Part shown: positions 32,486-43,205 of the stretch, one piece after another | Layout of the letters: each line of letters starts with the position of its first letter | Position numbering within the stretch: position 1 is the first letter of the stretch | From: Prorocentrum cordatum | Lineage: Eukaryota; Sar; Dinophyceae; Prorocentrales; Prorocentraceae | Reading direction: 5' to 3' | Assembly (NCBI GenBank): GCA_963575745.1 | Contig: CAUYUJ010020281.1 | Location: 575,027-639,026, forward strand | Length of the DNA stretch: 64,000 nucleotides | Program-made: the position numbers and the translations under genes | Notes under the pieces: generated by a model | Seen by the model: only the letters and a program-made list of their open reading frames with translations | Told to the model about the DNA's origin: nothing | Database searches by the model: none

Positions 32486-33200
32486 TCTACCAGTCTGCAT
32501 TGGCGCTTCGCGCCATGCGCCTAGGTCCTTCACTTCCGGCATGCAGGCAGAACGAGAGAGGGGTCGATCAACCAAAACAACGCTTGCTGTTCGTTGCAAT
32601 GTTCGCCGTCACCGTTCTTATGATGGTGTTCCTTCTCCTTCCCTCATGTCTCCTCTGCTTCTTCCTCTTCCTCGTTCTTGCCCGCATTGCCTTGCGAACT
32701 CTTCCCCGTCCTCCACAGATTTGTTTGCGGAGGCTCCTCCAAGGCGAGCTTCTAGAGGACCTCGCGAAAACTTGATAGGGCGCCTCTGGAGACGTTCCTG
32801 GCGCCTTTTGGCGGCCTCTGGGGGGTTCCTCGGGCCACCATGCCGCGAATCATGGTCTCGGGTCGCAACTCGAATTCTTCTAAAGGGCGTCTTGGGGCAA
32901 TTTCGGCCCGTCATGGCTCCCTCTGTGGGCACTTTCTGAACCCTCTTGGGCCGTCCTGGGGCTCTCTTGGACTGTCAAGGGTCTTCTGATGGTCATCTTG
33001 GAGCATTTTCGGTGCTTCTCGGGCGTTCTCGGACGCCCGGTAGACATAACAACCGAGCAGCCCCAAATCATACGAAAGCCAAAGGGACATCAACCCTTCT
33101 GCGATTTGACACGTTCTTGGGGGACATATATGGGCCGTCTTCGGGCGTCTGGCGGGGGTCAGGGGCCGCTGGAGGCCATCTTGGACTTTCTTGGTGGCCT
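32486..33200 (-). repeat. CCAAGAGG-family repeat, inverted copy
   Basis: Reverse-complement match to 21385-21660: TTTGCGGAGGCTCCTCC near 32723 and GCGCTTCGCGCCATGCGCC near 32505. The microsatellite lies at the same end in both copies. Confidence 0.6.
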
Positions 33201-33362
33201 CGTGGAGCCGCCGCTTGGTATTTTGCACATATCGGCGAATCCTGGATATCCGTCAGGACCCCTTCCAGGGGCGTCCAGCAAAGTCCTGTTTCTGGGGGGG
33301 GGGGGCGGGGGGGGAGGGTTTCCGCAGTGGCCGGATGAATTAAACTATGTCTGGGAACATCA

Positions 33363-33465
33363 GTATGTGTATATATATATATATGTATTTACACCTATAT
33401 ATATGTGTGTATATGTATAATGTGTGTACACACAGTATATATGTGTGTACACACACACACACACT
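33363..33465 (+). repeat. TATATGTG microsatellite
   Basis: TATATATATGTAT and GTGTACACACA repeats. Confidence 0.85.
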
Positions 33466-34054
33466 AAAAACCATGCGCGCACCTGCGCGCTTAGGTTCTA
33501 GTCCAAGGCGTCTACCTCATGCGTGTTGTGTAGGTCTCTTAGAATCGGATACGGCTCTTCTTGGGGGGCTCTTGGAGGGACCTCTGGGAGTCTTTGAAAA
33601 CTGTCTGTGGTGGTTCTCACGGGATTTGGGACCCTTTGGGGGGCCTCTTTGGTGTCTTGGGGGCCATATCGGGGGGGAGGGCCGCCAGGGATCTGTACAC
33701 TGCCCCATCTCGGGCCGCCTTGTGAGCATCGCAGGACGTCTTGAAGCGAACTGCATGGGCGTCGGCCCAGGGATAGCGCCTCGCCAGCCCACAGTACTCG
33801 GAGGACGACGACGACAAGGACACGAGCACAGAGGGGGGAGCAAACGACGAGGCGACAGGGGAGAGGAACGAAACGCAGGGCCCCTGCTGGACTGCGCGCC
33901 CGTCGTGACGCCGTTCTCTGAGCCCGTCGGCAGCGACCGACTGCCCGTGAAACGGGGAGGTGGAGGGGGGTGATAACACGCAGCTTGGAGGCACGCTGCG
34001 TGTCTGCTTCGTTCTCACGTAATGAATACAGCCCAGTGCATTCGGCAACCTGGT
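33466..34054. other. No gene recognised; CCAAGAGG-family texture
   Basis: 33530-33700 looks like the inverted CCAAGAGG family. The rest is unrecognised. Confidence 0.4.
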
Positions 34055-34185
34055 GCAGCCTCCTCCTCCTCCTCCTCCTCCTCCTCCTCCTCCTCCCTCC
34101 CTCCTCCCTCCCTCCCTCCCTCCCTCCTCCCTCCTCCCTCCTCCTCCTCCTCCTCCTCCTCCTCCTCCTCCTCCTCCTTCTTGCT
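34055..34185 (+). repeat. CTC triplet tract
   Basis: CTCCTCCTC repeats with CCTCCCTC interruptions. Confidence 0.92.
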
Positions 34186-34359
34186 CCTTGTGCTCCCACC
34201 CCGTCCTCCCTCCTTGCCCTCCTGCGAAGACAGCGCCCCCGCGTCGCGAAGCCGCCCGTGGATCGGGGCAGGGCGAACTGAGACCAGGGCAGCTCGAGAC
34301 CTGGTCCCCGGACCTGGCCCAGGCGCAACAATCTTCCGAGGCGCGTCAAGCCGTGGCGA

Positions 34360-34549
34360 CGCGGCAAGCGTGCCCGGTGAGCTCAACCGCTCGCACAAGA
34401 TAGGTGCCTATGCGTGCCTCGTTGAAGCAGGCACCCCTCGGAGCGGCAGAACGGCACCCCTGTGGCAGAAGTGAAGGCGCAGCAGATAGCAGGAGGAAAA
34501 CGGGCCGCAGGAGTAGCTCGGTCACCTGGCATGCTCCAGGGTGCTTCGC
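34360..34549 (+). repeat. Duplicated segment, copy 1
   Basis: From GCGGCAAGCGTGCCCGGTGA to GGGTGCTTCGCT it matches 37061-37256, including ACCGCTCGCACAAGATAGGT and AGGAGTAGCTCGGTCACCTG. In both places a TCGGGC element follows at the same point, so element and flank were duplicated together. Confidence 0.85.
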
Positions 34550-34714
34550 TTAGGTCGGGCATGTCCCCCTACAGGCGGATTCTGGGCGAATAATTAAGAA
34601 TATTCAAACATGCCCCCAAATCATAATACATAGAATAGTAACAAGAATCGTCCACAGACTATGTTTGGACTATTTCTGAATCTTCCTCCTGCAGAGGGAC
34701 GTGCCCGACTTAAG
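34550..34714 (+). mobile_element. TCGGGC inverted-repeat element (in duplicated segment)
   Basis: TTAGGTCGGGCATGTCCCCC and GGGACGTGCCCGACTTAAG are the ends. Confidence 0.75.
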
Positions 34715-34919
34715 ACTGCCGTTGCCTGGACTGGCCGCTGAGTGGCAGTCGAAGGTCGTGCGCCGCCGCCAGGGGGTGCGCGCACTGTCGGGTCACAACT
34801 CGGGCCTCCAGCGGCCGGTTCGGGGCGCTCTGGAGCCCCCCGGGAGCCAGGAACGCTGTCTGCGAGGCGCAGCTGCTGGCACGGATCCCGAGGGAACAAG
34901 CTCCAGGAGCCGTCGACCC
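34715..34919. other. No gene recognised
   Basis: GC-rich, no domain recognised. Confidence 0.35.
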
Positions 34920-34954
34920 CATCGTCGTTATCGTCGTCGTCGTCGTCGTTTTGT

Positions 34955-34996
<42 letters not shown>

Positions 34997-35012
34997 TTTG
35001 TCGTCGTCGTCG
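34920..35012 (+). repeat. TCG triplet tract
   Basis: GTCGTCGTC repeats interrupted by GTTTTGTCGTCG. Confidence 0.9.
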
Positions 35013-35163
35013 TTGCCGCCCGACCCTTCCAGGGCCGCCGGTCGTGCTTCTTCCGCGCGGCCCGCGTGCTGCGGTGCGGCGGGGGCGGTCCGCGCTGTTC
35101 CGAGGTGCTTCGCGGCCACCGCCGCCGCCGGAGAAGCTGCGGGGGCGCGCGTGAGTCAGAGGA

Positions 35164-35314
35164 GAAAAAGGTACCCATACCGCTACCCTCCGCCCGTTTT
35201 CCCCTTTTTGGGCCTCCTCGGAGTCCCTCGTCGCCTCCGTTGGATTCGCCTCGAGATCCTGGTCAGAACGAACCCCGGGAGAGGTCCTGGGAGTAGCGGT
35301 ATCGGTACCTTTTG
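35164..35314 (-). mobile_element. GGTACC inverted-repeat element, copy 2
   Basis: AAAAGGTACCCATACCGCTA and TAGCGGTATCGGTACCTTTT are terminal inverted repeats. Opposite orientation to the copy at 2482-2626. Confidence 0.7.
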
Positions 35315-35430
35315 GTCTCCCCAGTGAGGGGCGCGGAGGCGTGAGGGCGAGGGACCCCCCACACATTGTGTGTCCAGGCCAGACATGCCCGCGCCGTAAA
35401 GATAACTTTTTGCAAAAATCACCCCAACTT

Positions 35431-35603
35431 GGCGGCGCGCACAAGGGGGTGGAGGGCGGGTGGAGGGCTTCTTAGAAGAAGGCTGCTTCTTAGAAGGCGG
35501 CTGCCCTGTACCTACAGATAAGGCCCGCGCCTTCTAAGACGCAGGGGTGCCTCTACGAAGCCCTCCCCCCTCCCTCCACCCCCCTCTGCGCGTGGCTGAC
35601 CAA
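35431..35603 (+). repeat. GCGCG-ACAAGGGGG inverted-repeat element, copy 2
   Basis: GCGCGCACAAGGGGGTGGAG at the left and CTCCACCCCCCTCTGCGCG at the right are near-perfect inverted repeats. CTTCTTAGAAG palindromes lie inside. Matches 1506-1690. Confidence 0.65.
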
Positions 35604-35957
35604 ACAGCAGCACGGCGCGGCCATGTGCAACTTGGTGCACCTTTCACAGGGGGCCGTGGCCGTCCGGATCAAGGATGTAGCTGGAATTGGGGCAGGAGGG
35701 CGACTCCACTATAACCTGTGAGGACCTTTCCCTCTCAAGGCCCACCCTTTAGAGTCCACCATCTGGCCTGACTAGTCTCGCCTTCTGTGCCCCGTCAGCC
35801 GTTCCTTCGCTCGAGCCTGTCACACACACAAGAATGCGCAAGGTACCCAGGTGGTGCTCGCAGTGCCGTGCGTGGCCACCTCCCTTGACGAGGGCGCTCC
35901 TGTAGTGTGGTGCTCGATAGATCGCGCGCGTACAAGTGCATCACGTTTGGAAGAATT
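35604..35957. other. No gene recognised
   Basis: No repeat or domain recognised. Confidence 0.4.
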
Positions 35958-36025
35958 GGCTCTCTCTCTCTCTCTCTGTCTCTCGCTTTCTCTCTGTCTC
36001 TCTCTCGGTCCCCGTCTCTCTCTCA
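35958..36025 (+). repeat. TC dinucleotide tract
   Basis: TCTCTCTC repeats with short interruptions. Confidence 0.85.
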
Positions 36026-36219
36026 ACCTCCATGGGTTCGCATATATCTCTTTATCGTCTCTCAGTTATCCAAAGCTCCCCATGTCAGTCTTGTTCCCTA
36101 CCTAGGCTCTGCCTAGAAGGGTTCTTACTCGGTGGCTTAAAAGGCCGGGCACTGGGGCCCGCCCCGGGCGGTTGCCCCAGCATCCGCCCCGCGGTTCCCC
36201 CTGTTACGTCTCCTTAGCT

Positions 36220-36720
36220 TAGCGTTGCTTATCTCATCTTAGCTTAGCCTAGCTTAACTTAGCTTAGCTTAGCTTAGCCTAGCCTAGCCTAGCTTAGCTT
36301 AGCTTAGCTTAACCTAGTCTAGCTTAGCTTAGCGTAGCTCAGTTTAGCTTAGCGTAGCATTAGCATAGTATATCATAGCATGTCATAGCATGTCTTAGCA
36401 TAGCATATCATAGCATAGCGCAGCATAGCATAACATATCTTAGCTTTTCATAGCACAGCGCAGCATAGCATAGCATAGCGCAGCATCGCATATCATGGCA
36501 TAACATAGCGCAGCATAGCATAGCATACCATTGCGCAGCATAGCATACCATAACATAGCATAGCATAGCGCAGCATAGCATAGCACAGCACAGCACAGCA
36601 TAGCCTAGCCTAGCCTAGCGCAGCATAGAATAGCATATCATAGCATAGCATAGCATAGCGCAACATATCATAGCACAGCATAGCATAGCGCAGCTTATCA
36701 TAGCATAGCATAACATAGTT
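36220..36720 (+). repeat. AGCTT / AGCAT pentamer satellite
   Basis: AGCTTAGCTTAGCC-type pentamers (36220-36345) change into TAGCATAGCA pentamers (36345-36720), with CGCAGCATAGCA variants. Confidence 0.93.
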
Positions 36721-37060
36721 AGCTGTCGGTGTATATGTAGATGTTGCTTTCCTAGATGATCCAACTCCTAGGTAGGGTCGCACTGGGATAATTCAATGCA
36801 TGTGCTGTGTATATCTACATATATATATATGTACTAACACATGAAAGTATGTCGACCTTTTTTTTTTTTCTCTCTCTCTCTCATTCTCTGTCCCTCTTCT
36901 CCTCTCCTTCTTCCTATCTATCTGCCTCGTTCTCTGCTCATCTATGGGGGCGCGGGGAACAGGGGGATGATGAGGAGGAATGGGAATGGCAATGAGGAGT
37001 AGAAGGATCAGGAGGGAGGAGGCTTACCTTCAATCGCGCTTTTTCTAATGCATGTCGTGC
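36721..37060. other. No gene recognised; TA and T/C tracts
   Basis: A TATATATA run near 36815 and a T11 run followed by a TC tract near 36860. Confidence 0.45.
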
Positions 37061-37256
37061 AGCGGCAAGCGTGCCCGGTGAGCTCAACCGCTCGCACAAG
37101 ATAGGTACCTATGCGGGCCTCGTTGAAGCAGGCCTCCCTCGGAGCGGCCTGCAGAACGGCACCCCGGCGCCAGAAGTGAAGGAGCAGCAGATAGCAGGAG
37201 GAGAAAGGGCCGCAGGAGTAGCTCGGTCACCTGGCATGCTCCAGGGGTGCTTCGCT
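37061..37256 (+). repeat. Duplicated segment, copy 2
   Basis: Matches 34360-34549; the join to the following TCGGGC element is conserved. Confidence 0.85.
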
Positions 37257-37396
37257 CAGGTCGGGCATGTCCCCCTACAGGCGGATTTTGGGCGACAAAT
37301 TGAAGATACCTCCCAAATGCATAAAAAATGAAGCACAAAAGTCGTCCCCAGACTATTTTTGAGTACTTCTCCTGTAGAGGGACGTGCCCGACCTAG
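37257..37396 (+). mobile_element. TCGGGC inverted-repeat element, shortened copy
   Basis: TCAGGTCGGGCATGTCCCCC and GGGACGTGCCCGACCTAGG ends; about 25 bp shorter inside than the 34550 copy. Confidence 0.75.
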
Positions 37397-37809
37397 GCTC
37401 GCCTGGAAGAGCCCCGGCGGCGACGGGGCCCACGAGCACCGCCGGGTTCCAAGACGACGCCGACGACGACGGCCGACGTTGCCCGAGGGCCTCCGGCGTT
37501 CCCCGCGGGGCCTTCTCCGGGGGAGGGCCCCGGAGGCTCGGCGGCGGGCGAACGCCTGCGAGCACTCGCGGAAGCCCCCGGCACCATTCGACGGCGTTCG
37601 ACCACGTTCGGAAGCCGTGAAGCCACAGTCGGACATCGTGGTCGATTCGGCGACGACGTGTGTACCGCTTCCCACGTGAGAGCTCGTGCAACGGGTTGTG
37701 CACAGTTGTTCTTGAGCCAGTTCAACACGTGACAGAACAATTCTTGCTGCTGGTTGTAAGCACAGCGCCCTGGGTCCCAATCAGGGGTCCCAGCCTGTGC
37801 AAATTTCAC
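37397..37809 (-). CDS. Hypothetical minus-strand reading frame
   Basis: An open frame from ATG 37809 begins MKFAQAGTPDWDPGRCAY and NQQQELFCHVLNWLKN, a varied composition unlike the nearby low-complexity frames. It then becomes Arg/Pro/Ala-rich and runs into the TCGGGC element. I recognise no family. It may be a single exon (roughly 37680-37809) or chance. Confidence 0.2.
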
Positions 37810-38216
37810 AGCAGGGGCAGATTTCGATGCAACCGTTTCACCCGACCTGAACCTTGCCAGTCTGGCTTCCGAATGTGGCTCCTCCTTGCCCCCCCCTCCC
37901 CTCCTCGCCCCCCCCCTCCCCCCTCTCCCCCTCTCCTCACGCGTGCCAAGTCAGAACTTCCCGCTCCAGAAGAAGAAAGCACGGCATAGGCGCAAACTTC
38001 TGGCGCTCCGCGCGGATTTCTCTCGGATCCTCGCCGGACCCCCCTCGGCGCGCGGAGCGCGCCGGGGGCGGCGCCGGAGGCGCTGCTGGAGGGGCCAGAG
38101 CGGGTGCTCGGCTTTGGACTGACGGAGCCTCCCCAGTCGTCAGAAGTCGCCATCGACCCCACACGGGGTCCCGGCCTTCTCCCTATAGAGCAAAAGTGTC
38201 TCATCCCGGATCTAGT
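37810..38216. other. No gene recognised
   Basis: C-rich patch at 37880-37940; nothing else seen. Confidence 0.4.
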
Positions 38217-38464
38217 TTTAGGTCGGGCGTGTCCCCCTACAGGCCGATTCTGGATAAATTAAGAAGCACAGACAAGTAATCCAACTGGGTAAAACAAATA
38301 TTCAAAACATCGTCCCCAGACTATTTGTTCTTGAGCAAACAAGCGTTTTTTTGTTTTTTCTTTTTTTTTATTATTTATTTTAATATCCCTCCTGAAGAGG
38401 GACAGGCCCGTTTTTTTTTGTTATAAAAAAATATCCCTCCTGAAAAGGGACAGGCCCGATTTAA
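38217..38464 (+). mobile_element. TCGGGC inverted-repeat element with duplicated right end
   Basis: The left end is TTAGGTCGGGCGTGTCCCC. The right end occurs twice: TATCCCTCCTGAAGAGGGAC (near 38383) and TATCCCTCCTGAAAAGGGAC (near 38433), each followed by AGGCCCG. A T-rich insert separates the middle from the right end. Confidence 0.7.
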
Positions 38465-38564
38465 ACTGGACTATTTTCGATGGCCGGGCCACGGGCCCCA
38501 GAAGGCCGAACTCGAGGAGACAGGCCTCGCACGAGGCCGAACTCGAGAAGGCAGGCCGACACCG

Positions 38565-38672
38565 AGGAGGAGGAGGAGGAGGAGGAGGAGGAGGAGGAGG
38601 AGGAGGAGGAGGAGGAGGAGGAGGAGGAGGAGTAGGAGGAGGAGGAGGAGGAGGCGGAGGAGGCGGAGGAGG
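38565..38672 (+). repeat. GGA triplet tract
   Basis: GGAGGAGGA repeats with a few GTA and GCG interruptions. Confidence 0.93.
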
Positions 38673-38950
38673 AGGTCGGCCTCGAACCGGGGAAACGCAC
38701 CCCCGAACGAGGCCGAAACCGACGAAACCGAGGAAGCACGCCTCGAACGAGGCCGAAATCGAGGAACTCTTGAAGAAACAACTCGTCGGAGATCGCGAAC
38801 CTCGCCAGTCGTTAGAGGCCGCCGTCGTCGGCGGCGAGGCGGAGGCGATGGGCACCGGTAGGCAAATTGCCCGGCGTGCAGGAGAGCGAGGAGGAGAAGA
38901 GGGAGCGGCCACGCGGGGGGAGAGGAGGTAGGCGATGAGAAAATCGAAGA
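38673..38950. other. No gene recognised; CGAGGCCGAA repeats
   Basis: GAACGAGGCCGAAANCGA recurs on both sides of the GGA tract (38485-38560 and 38700-38765), forming a degenerate tandem repeat. Confidence 0.5.
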
Positions 38951-38987
38951 GACACGCCCGGCTTGAAAGAAGCACGCCCGACTTAAG
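38951..38987 (+). mobile_element. TCGGGC element right ends, two in tandem
   Basis: GACACGCCCGGCTTGAAAG and AGCACGCCCGACTTAAGG lie next to each other; both are right-end sequences without a body. Confidence 0.6.
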
Positions 38988-39366
38988 GGTACGGAGAAAG
39001 ATTGGCACAGTGCCACACAACAAATGCCGTCCAAAATCGACAGCGGCCACTGTTGGGCAGGCGGCCTTCTGTCTCAAAAGAACAACGTCCGCGGCGGCGC
39101 GGACAGCGAGTCCTGTTCAAAATCCACAGGAATTGCAATTGGCATACCCATTCTTCCCGTACCCCTTCCGATCGTCCCGACTGGAGATCCTCTGACCCCG
39201 TCTGCTCGGGCCCCATGTGTGATGCGTCCGAAGCGCAGCGATGCTTCCCAAGACGCCCCCCAGGATTCCCTGTGCCTCCGCGCTGGCTCCAGGGACGACG
39301 GTCGTCAGACGCGCCGCTCCGGATTTCCTGGCACTCTCTTGGGCCCATCGCACTCTGTCGGGGATC
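38988..39366. other. No gene recognised
   Basis: No domain recognised. A fragment near 39190-39220 (GACCCCGTCTGCTCGGGCCC) resembles the right end of the GATGC-palindrome family. Confidence 0.4.
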
Positions 39367-39535
39367 TACACCACGCGAAATGGTTAAGAAATAATGGGTT
39401 AAGAAATTCATGGTCTCAGAACTTGAATAAAAACCCAACATGTCTATCAAAATCTTAGGATTTACATTGAAACGTTAAGAATAATCGAGACTCTGGCCGA
39501 AAACTTAGGTTTTCTTAAGCATCGCCTAAGGTGTA
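39367..39535 (+). mobile_element. 169-bp MITE, copy 4
   Basis: TACACCACGCGAAATGGTTA and TAAGCATCGCCTAAGGTGTA ends, TA borders, 169 bp. Its right end directly abuts the GACCCGGGTCA palindrome pair. Confidence 0.85.
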
Positions 39536-40190
39536 CTGACCCGGGTCAATCCAGACCCAGGTCAGGCGGGCTTTGCAGGGCCCTTCAAGATCCTGCAAGA
39601 GCCTGCACGCAGGCTCGGGTCAGTGCACCCCTGGCTGTGCAGGATCCTGCAAGATCTGGCGCCCTGGCTGACCCCCGTTTGCATCAACCCCCGTCTCTCG
39701 AGCCCCGACTCCGACATGCCCGCCATGTCCCGCTCGTGGCATCGTCGTGGTCGCCGTCCAGCTCTACTCCTTTTCGTTTCCACCGACTCGGATGAACGAT
39801 GACCGTGGCTGGCCCGCGTCGCGATGTCGCTGGCGTTGGTGTCTGACGCCGCGCGGAGCGTTCAACCTTGAACGATCGCGGCTCTCTAATTGCGCAGAGC
39901 GCTCGCCATCGGCCGATTCTGGGCCCGTGGCGGCGTTCAATCTCGAACGCACGCACTTCGGGTCGCCGCCGCTTCACTGAGGCGCGAATCCACCGCAGCA
40001 TCCAAGTCCTCCGAATGACCCCGGACCTCCCGAGCCGCCGTCGGGTCGGTGGCCAACCTCGCCCTGGCGGTGTGCGCGCTCTCCCTCCCCCCGACCCTCC
40101 ACTCCTCGTCCTCGGGGCCCATCGTGCTACGACACCTCGTCGTGCTCCAGGGAGGCCGCCTTCGACGACGACGTCGGAAATACCGTTATG
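39536..40190. other. No gene recognised; GACCCGGGTCA repeat
   Basis: Begins with CTGACCCGGGTCAATCCAGA and shares CCCTGGCTGACCCCCGTT with the flank of MITE copy 2. CGTTCAANCTNGAACG palindromes at 39858-39950. Confidence 0.45.
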
Positions 40191-40479
40191 ACATTACCCT
40201 GCCGACGTCGTCGACATCGACGTCGACGACGACGTTAATGACGACCCTCTCCTCTTTTGCTTCGACGTGCTGTCGGGCCAGCTCTGGCCCGTGGCGTCAG
40301 AGAGCGCGGCCAGCCTCGTGCAGCACGGCTGCTCTCGACGGGTGCGCAACACAACCCCGGCGCAGCCCGAGCCCACCAGCGAGCCACGAGCACTCCAGGC
40401 AGGCCAAGGGCGGGGGGCGGGGTCTGCGACCCGGCCTTGGAGGATGCCCTTCCCGTCGCGCCCCAGGGAGGCAGGCTTC

Positions 40480-40955
40480 GACGTCGTCGTCACCGTCGCC
40501 GCCGCTCGCCGCCGTGGTCGCCGCCTCCGCCGCCGCGGTCGCAGCTGCCGCAGTCGCCGTCGCCGTCGCCGCCGCCGTGGCCGTTGTCGTTGTCGTCGTC
40601 GTCGTCGTCGTTGTCGTCGTCGTCGTCGCCGCCGTCGTCGTCGTCGTCGTCGTCATGTGGCTGCAGGGCCACCGTCGCCGACCGCCAAGCGTCGCGTGTT
40701 ATGGCAGGCCGCCGTCGGCGAAGACGGGGACCACCGCGCCGCGGGGGCCCGCCGCGGAGGGCGCCTGCTGCCCGCGCGGGCGTCGCGGATGCGGGCGAGC
40801 ACGGCCTTCGAGGGCGCCCGCTGCCGCCGCCGTTCGCCGCAGTCGTCGTCGAGGTCGTCGCAGTCGTGCTGCCAACGTGGTCGTGGTGGTGGTCGTCGTC
40901 GTCGTGGTCCGCGTCGTCGTCGTTGTGGTGGTGGTGGTCGTCGTCGTCGTGGTAG

Positions 40956-41032
<77 letters not shown>

Positions 41033-42140
41033 TTCATCGTCGTCGTCGTCGTCGTGACCGTGGTCGTGGTATTCGTTGTCGACGTCGGCGCCATCGTTTG
41101 ACCGCCGTCGTGGTCGTGGTCGCGGACGTCGTGGTCGTTTTGCCGTCGCTGTCGTGGTGGTCGTCGTCGTGGTGGTCCTCGTCGTCGTCGTGGTGGTGGT
41201 GACGGTGGTCGTCGTCGTCGTCGTCGTGGTAGTCGTCGTCGTCGTCGTCTTCGTCGACATCACGTCCTCGTCATCGTCGTCGTCGTGGACGTGCTCTTGG
41301 ACGTGGTCGTCCTCAGTCGTCGACGCCGTCGTTTTGTCGTGGTCGTTGTCGTGGTCTTCGCTGTCGTTTTGCCGTCGTGGTCGTGACCGTCATCGCGGTG
41401 GTGGTCCTCGTCGTCGTCGTCGTTGTGGGGGTGGTCGTCGTCGTCGTGGCCGTGGTCGTGGTCGTGGTCGTGGCCGTCGCCGTCGTCGTCGTCGTTTTGT
41501 CGTCGTCGTTGTCATGGTCGTGGTCGTCGCCGTTGTTTTGCCGTCGTGGTCGTTGAGGTCGTCGTCGTGGTCAGAGTCCTCGTCGTCGTGGTGTTGGTGG
41601 TGGTAGTAGTCGTCGTCGTCGTCGTGGTGGTAGACCTCGTCGTCGTCGTCGTCGTGGTAGTCGACTTCGCCGTCGTCGTCAGGGCCGTGGTCGTGGTCGT
41701 GGTCGTCGTCATGGTCGTGGCCATGCTCTTGGTCGTGGTCATCGCCGTCGGTTTGCCGTTGTGGTCGTGGTGGTTGTGGTGGTCGTCGTCGTCGTCGTGG
41801 TGGTGGTGGTGGTCCTCGTCGCTGTCGTTTTGCCGTCGTCGTTGTCGTGGTGATCGTCGTCGTCGTCGTCGTCGTGGTGGTCCTCGTCGTTGCCATCGTC
41901 GTCGTCGTGGTGGTGGTGGTCGTCGTCGACGCCGTCGTTGTGTCGTCGTCGATGTCGTGGTCGTGGATGTCACTGACATTTTGTCGTCGTGGTCGTGGTG
42001 GTGGTCGTTGACGTGGTGGTCCTCATCGTCGTCGTCGTCATGGTGGTTGCTGTCGTCGTGGTCGTGGTGGTAGTCGTCGTCGTTGTGGTCGTCGTGGTGG
42101 TCGTCGTGGTAGTGGTTGTCGTCGTCAGCGTCGTCGTCAA
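40480..42140 (+). repeat. CGT/GTC triplet tract, 1.7 kb
   Basis: Almost uninterrupted GTCGTCGTC/GTGGTCGTC sequence. Four frames stay open for hundreds of codons as poly-Val, poly-Arg, poly-Ser, or antisense poly-Asp and poly-Thr. None is credible as a gene. Shorter TCG patches continue to 42510. Confidence 0.95.
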
Positions 42141-42910
42141 CGGCGTCGTCTTTCAGGAAACACGAGGTCCGAGGGTCCAAGTGTCCGGGCGTTTCTGCAT
42201 GTTCGGAACACCTAAAAGCCTATGGAGGCCACCGGGGACCTCCGCGGGGAACTCTGCTGACCTCTTGGTGGTAACGCCGCTGGGGACCCCCAGACAACGT
42301 CAGTCGTTGTCGTTGTCGTCATCGTCTGTGTCGTCGTCGTCGTCGTCATTGCCGTCGTCGCCATCCTCGTGGTCGTCTTCGACTGCCGCCGCTGCTCGTC
42401 GTCGTCGTCGCGATCGTCTTCGTCGTCGTCTTCGTCGTCGAGGTCGTCCTCGTCTTCGAGATCGTCCTCGCCGTCGTCTTCGCCGTCCTCGTCGCCGACG
42501 TCGTCCTTGTCCCCCTTCCACACCCCATCATTATCCTTCCTCGCCCCCGCTCCATGCACGTTCCTCCCACCTCCGCCTGTTCTCCCCCTCCCTCCTCGTC
42601 GTCGCCGTCGTTTTTCTGCCCGCGGTCATGCTCTGATTCCTCCGGTGTCTGTTCCTCCTCCTCCTCCCTCCCTCTCTCCTCCTTACTTACATTTCTTGAT
42701 CCTTCCCATGTCCTCGATCCCCCCCAATCCATCTTACTCCAGCGCCGATCCAAGAAATTCGCACGGAGCTGCGAAAGTTCATGGTAGTGTGAACTGCTCT
42801 TTTTCGACGGAAAGCGCTGGCCATATGGTCTTGATGGCGAACTCTGCTCCGCTTGCCCCTCCTGTCCCTCATCCTTCTCCTCGCTACTTCTCCTGCCCAA
42901 CTCTGGCTGC
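42141..42910. other. No gene recognised; TCG and CT patches
   Basis: GTCGTCATCGTC patches at 42300-42510 and CT-rich sequence at 42530-42740. Confidence 0.45.
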
Positions 42911-42990
42911 ATAGAAAAGAGCGGCACCGCGGACGGGTTCCGTGCTGTACTGAGCTCACCACGCGCCAGCACCTGGCGCAGGCGGGCGCC
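42911..42990 (-). pseudogene. Exon II-III-like fragment without the intron
   Basis: The minus strand encodes ARLRQVLARGELSTARNPSA, combining the exon II phrase and the start of the exon III phrase with no intron between them. After NPSA the match stops. It could be a retroposed or intron-loss copy that was truncated, or the 3' partner of the first-exon-like frame at 56389-56475 (intron 13.4 kb). Confidence 0.4.
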
Positions 42991-43059
42991 GGCTGCTGAA
43001 CGAGGAGGCGCTGGAAACAATTGCGCCGTCTGGGCCAATCAGGGCCTCATGACAACGCG

Positions 43060-43205
43060 TAGAGCTGCTATACACACGTATGTACATATGTACATAGGTA
43101 TGTATGTGTGCATGTATGTCTGTATGACTTTATGTATCTGTGTGTATGTATGTAGTGATGCATGTATAGTTGAAAACGTACGTATATATCTGTATACATG
43201 TATCA
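43060..43205 (+). repeat. TATGTATG/TACATA microsatellite
   Basis: Imperfect TATG and TGTA repeats. Confidence 0.75.

Noticed and set aside
36220-36720. Telomere-like TTAGC repeats
   Set aside because: The unit is a pentamer of changing sequence, not the TTTAGGG heptamer expected for telomeres, and it is internal.
40049-42073. Long frames of Val, Arg, Ser, and antisense Asp/Thr
   Set aside because: By-products of the CGT tract; open simultaneously in several frames and without any domain.
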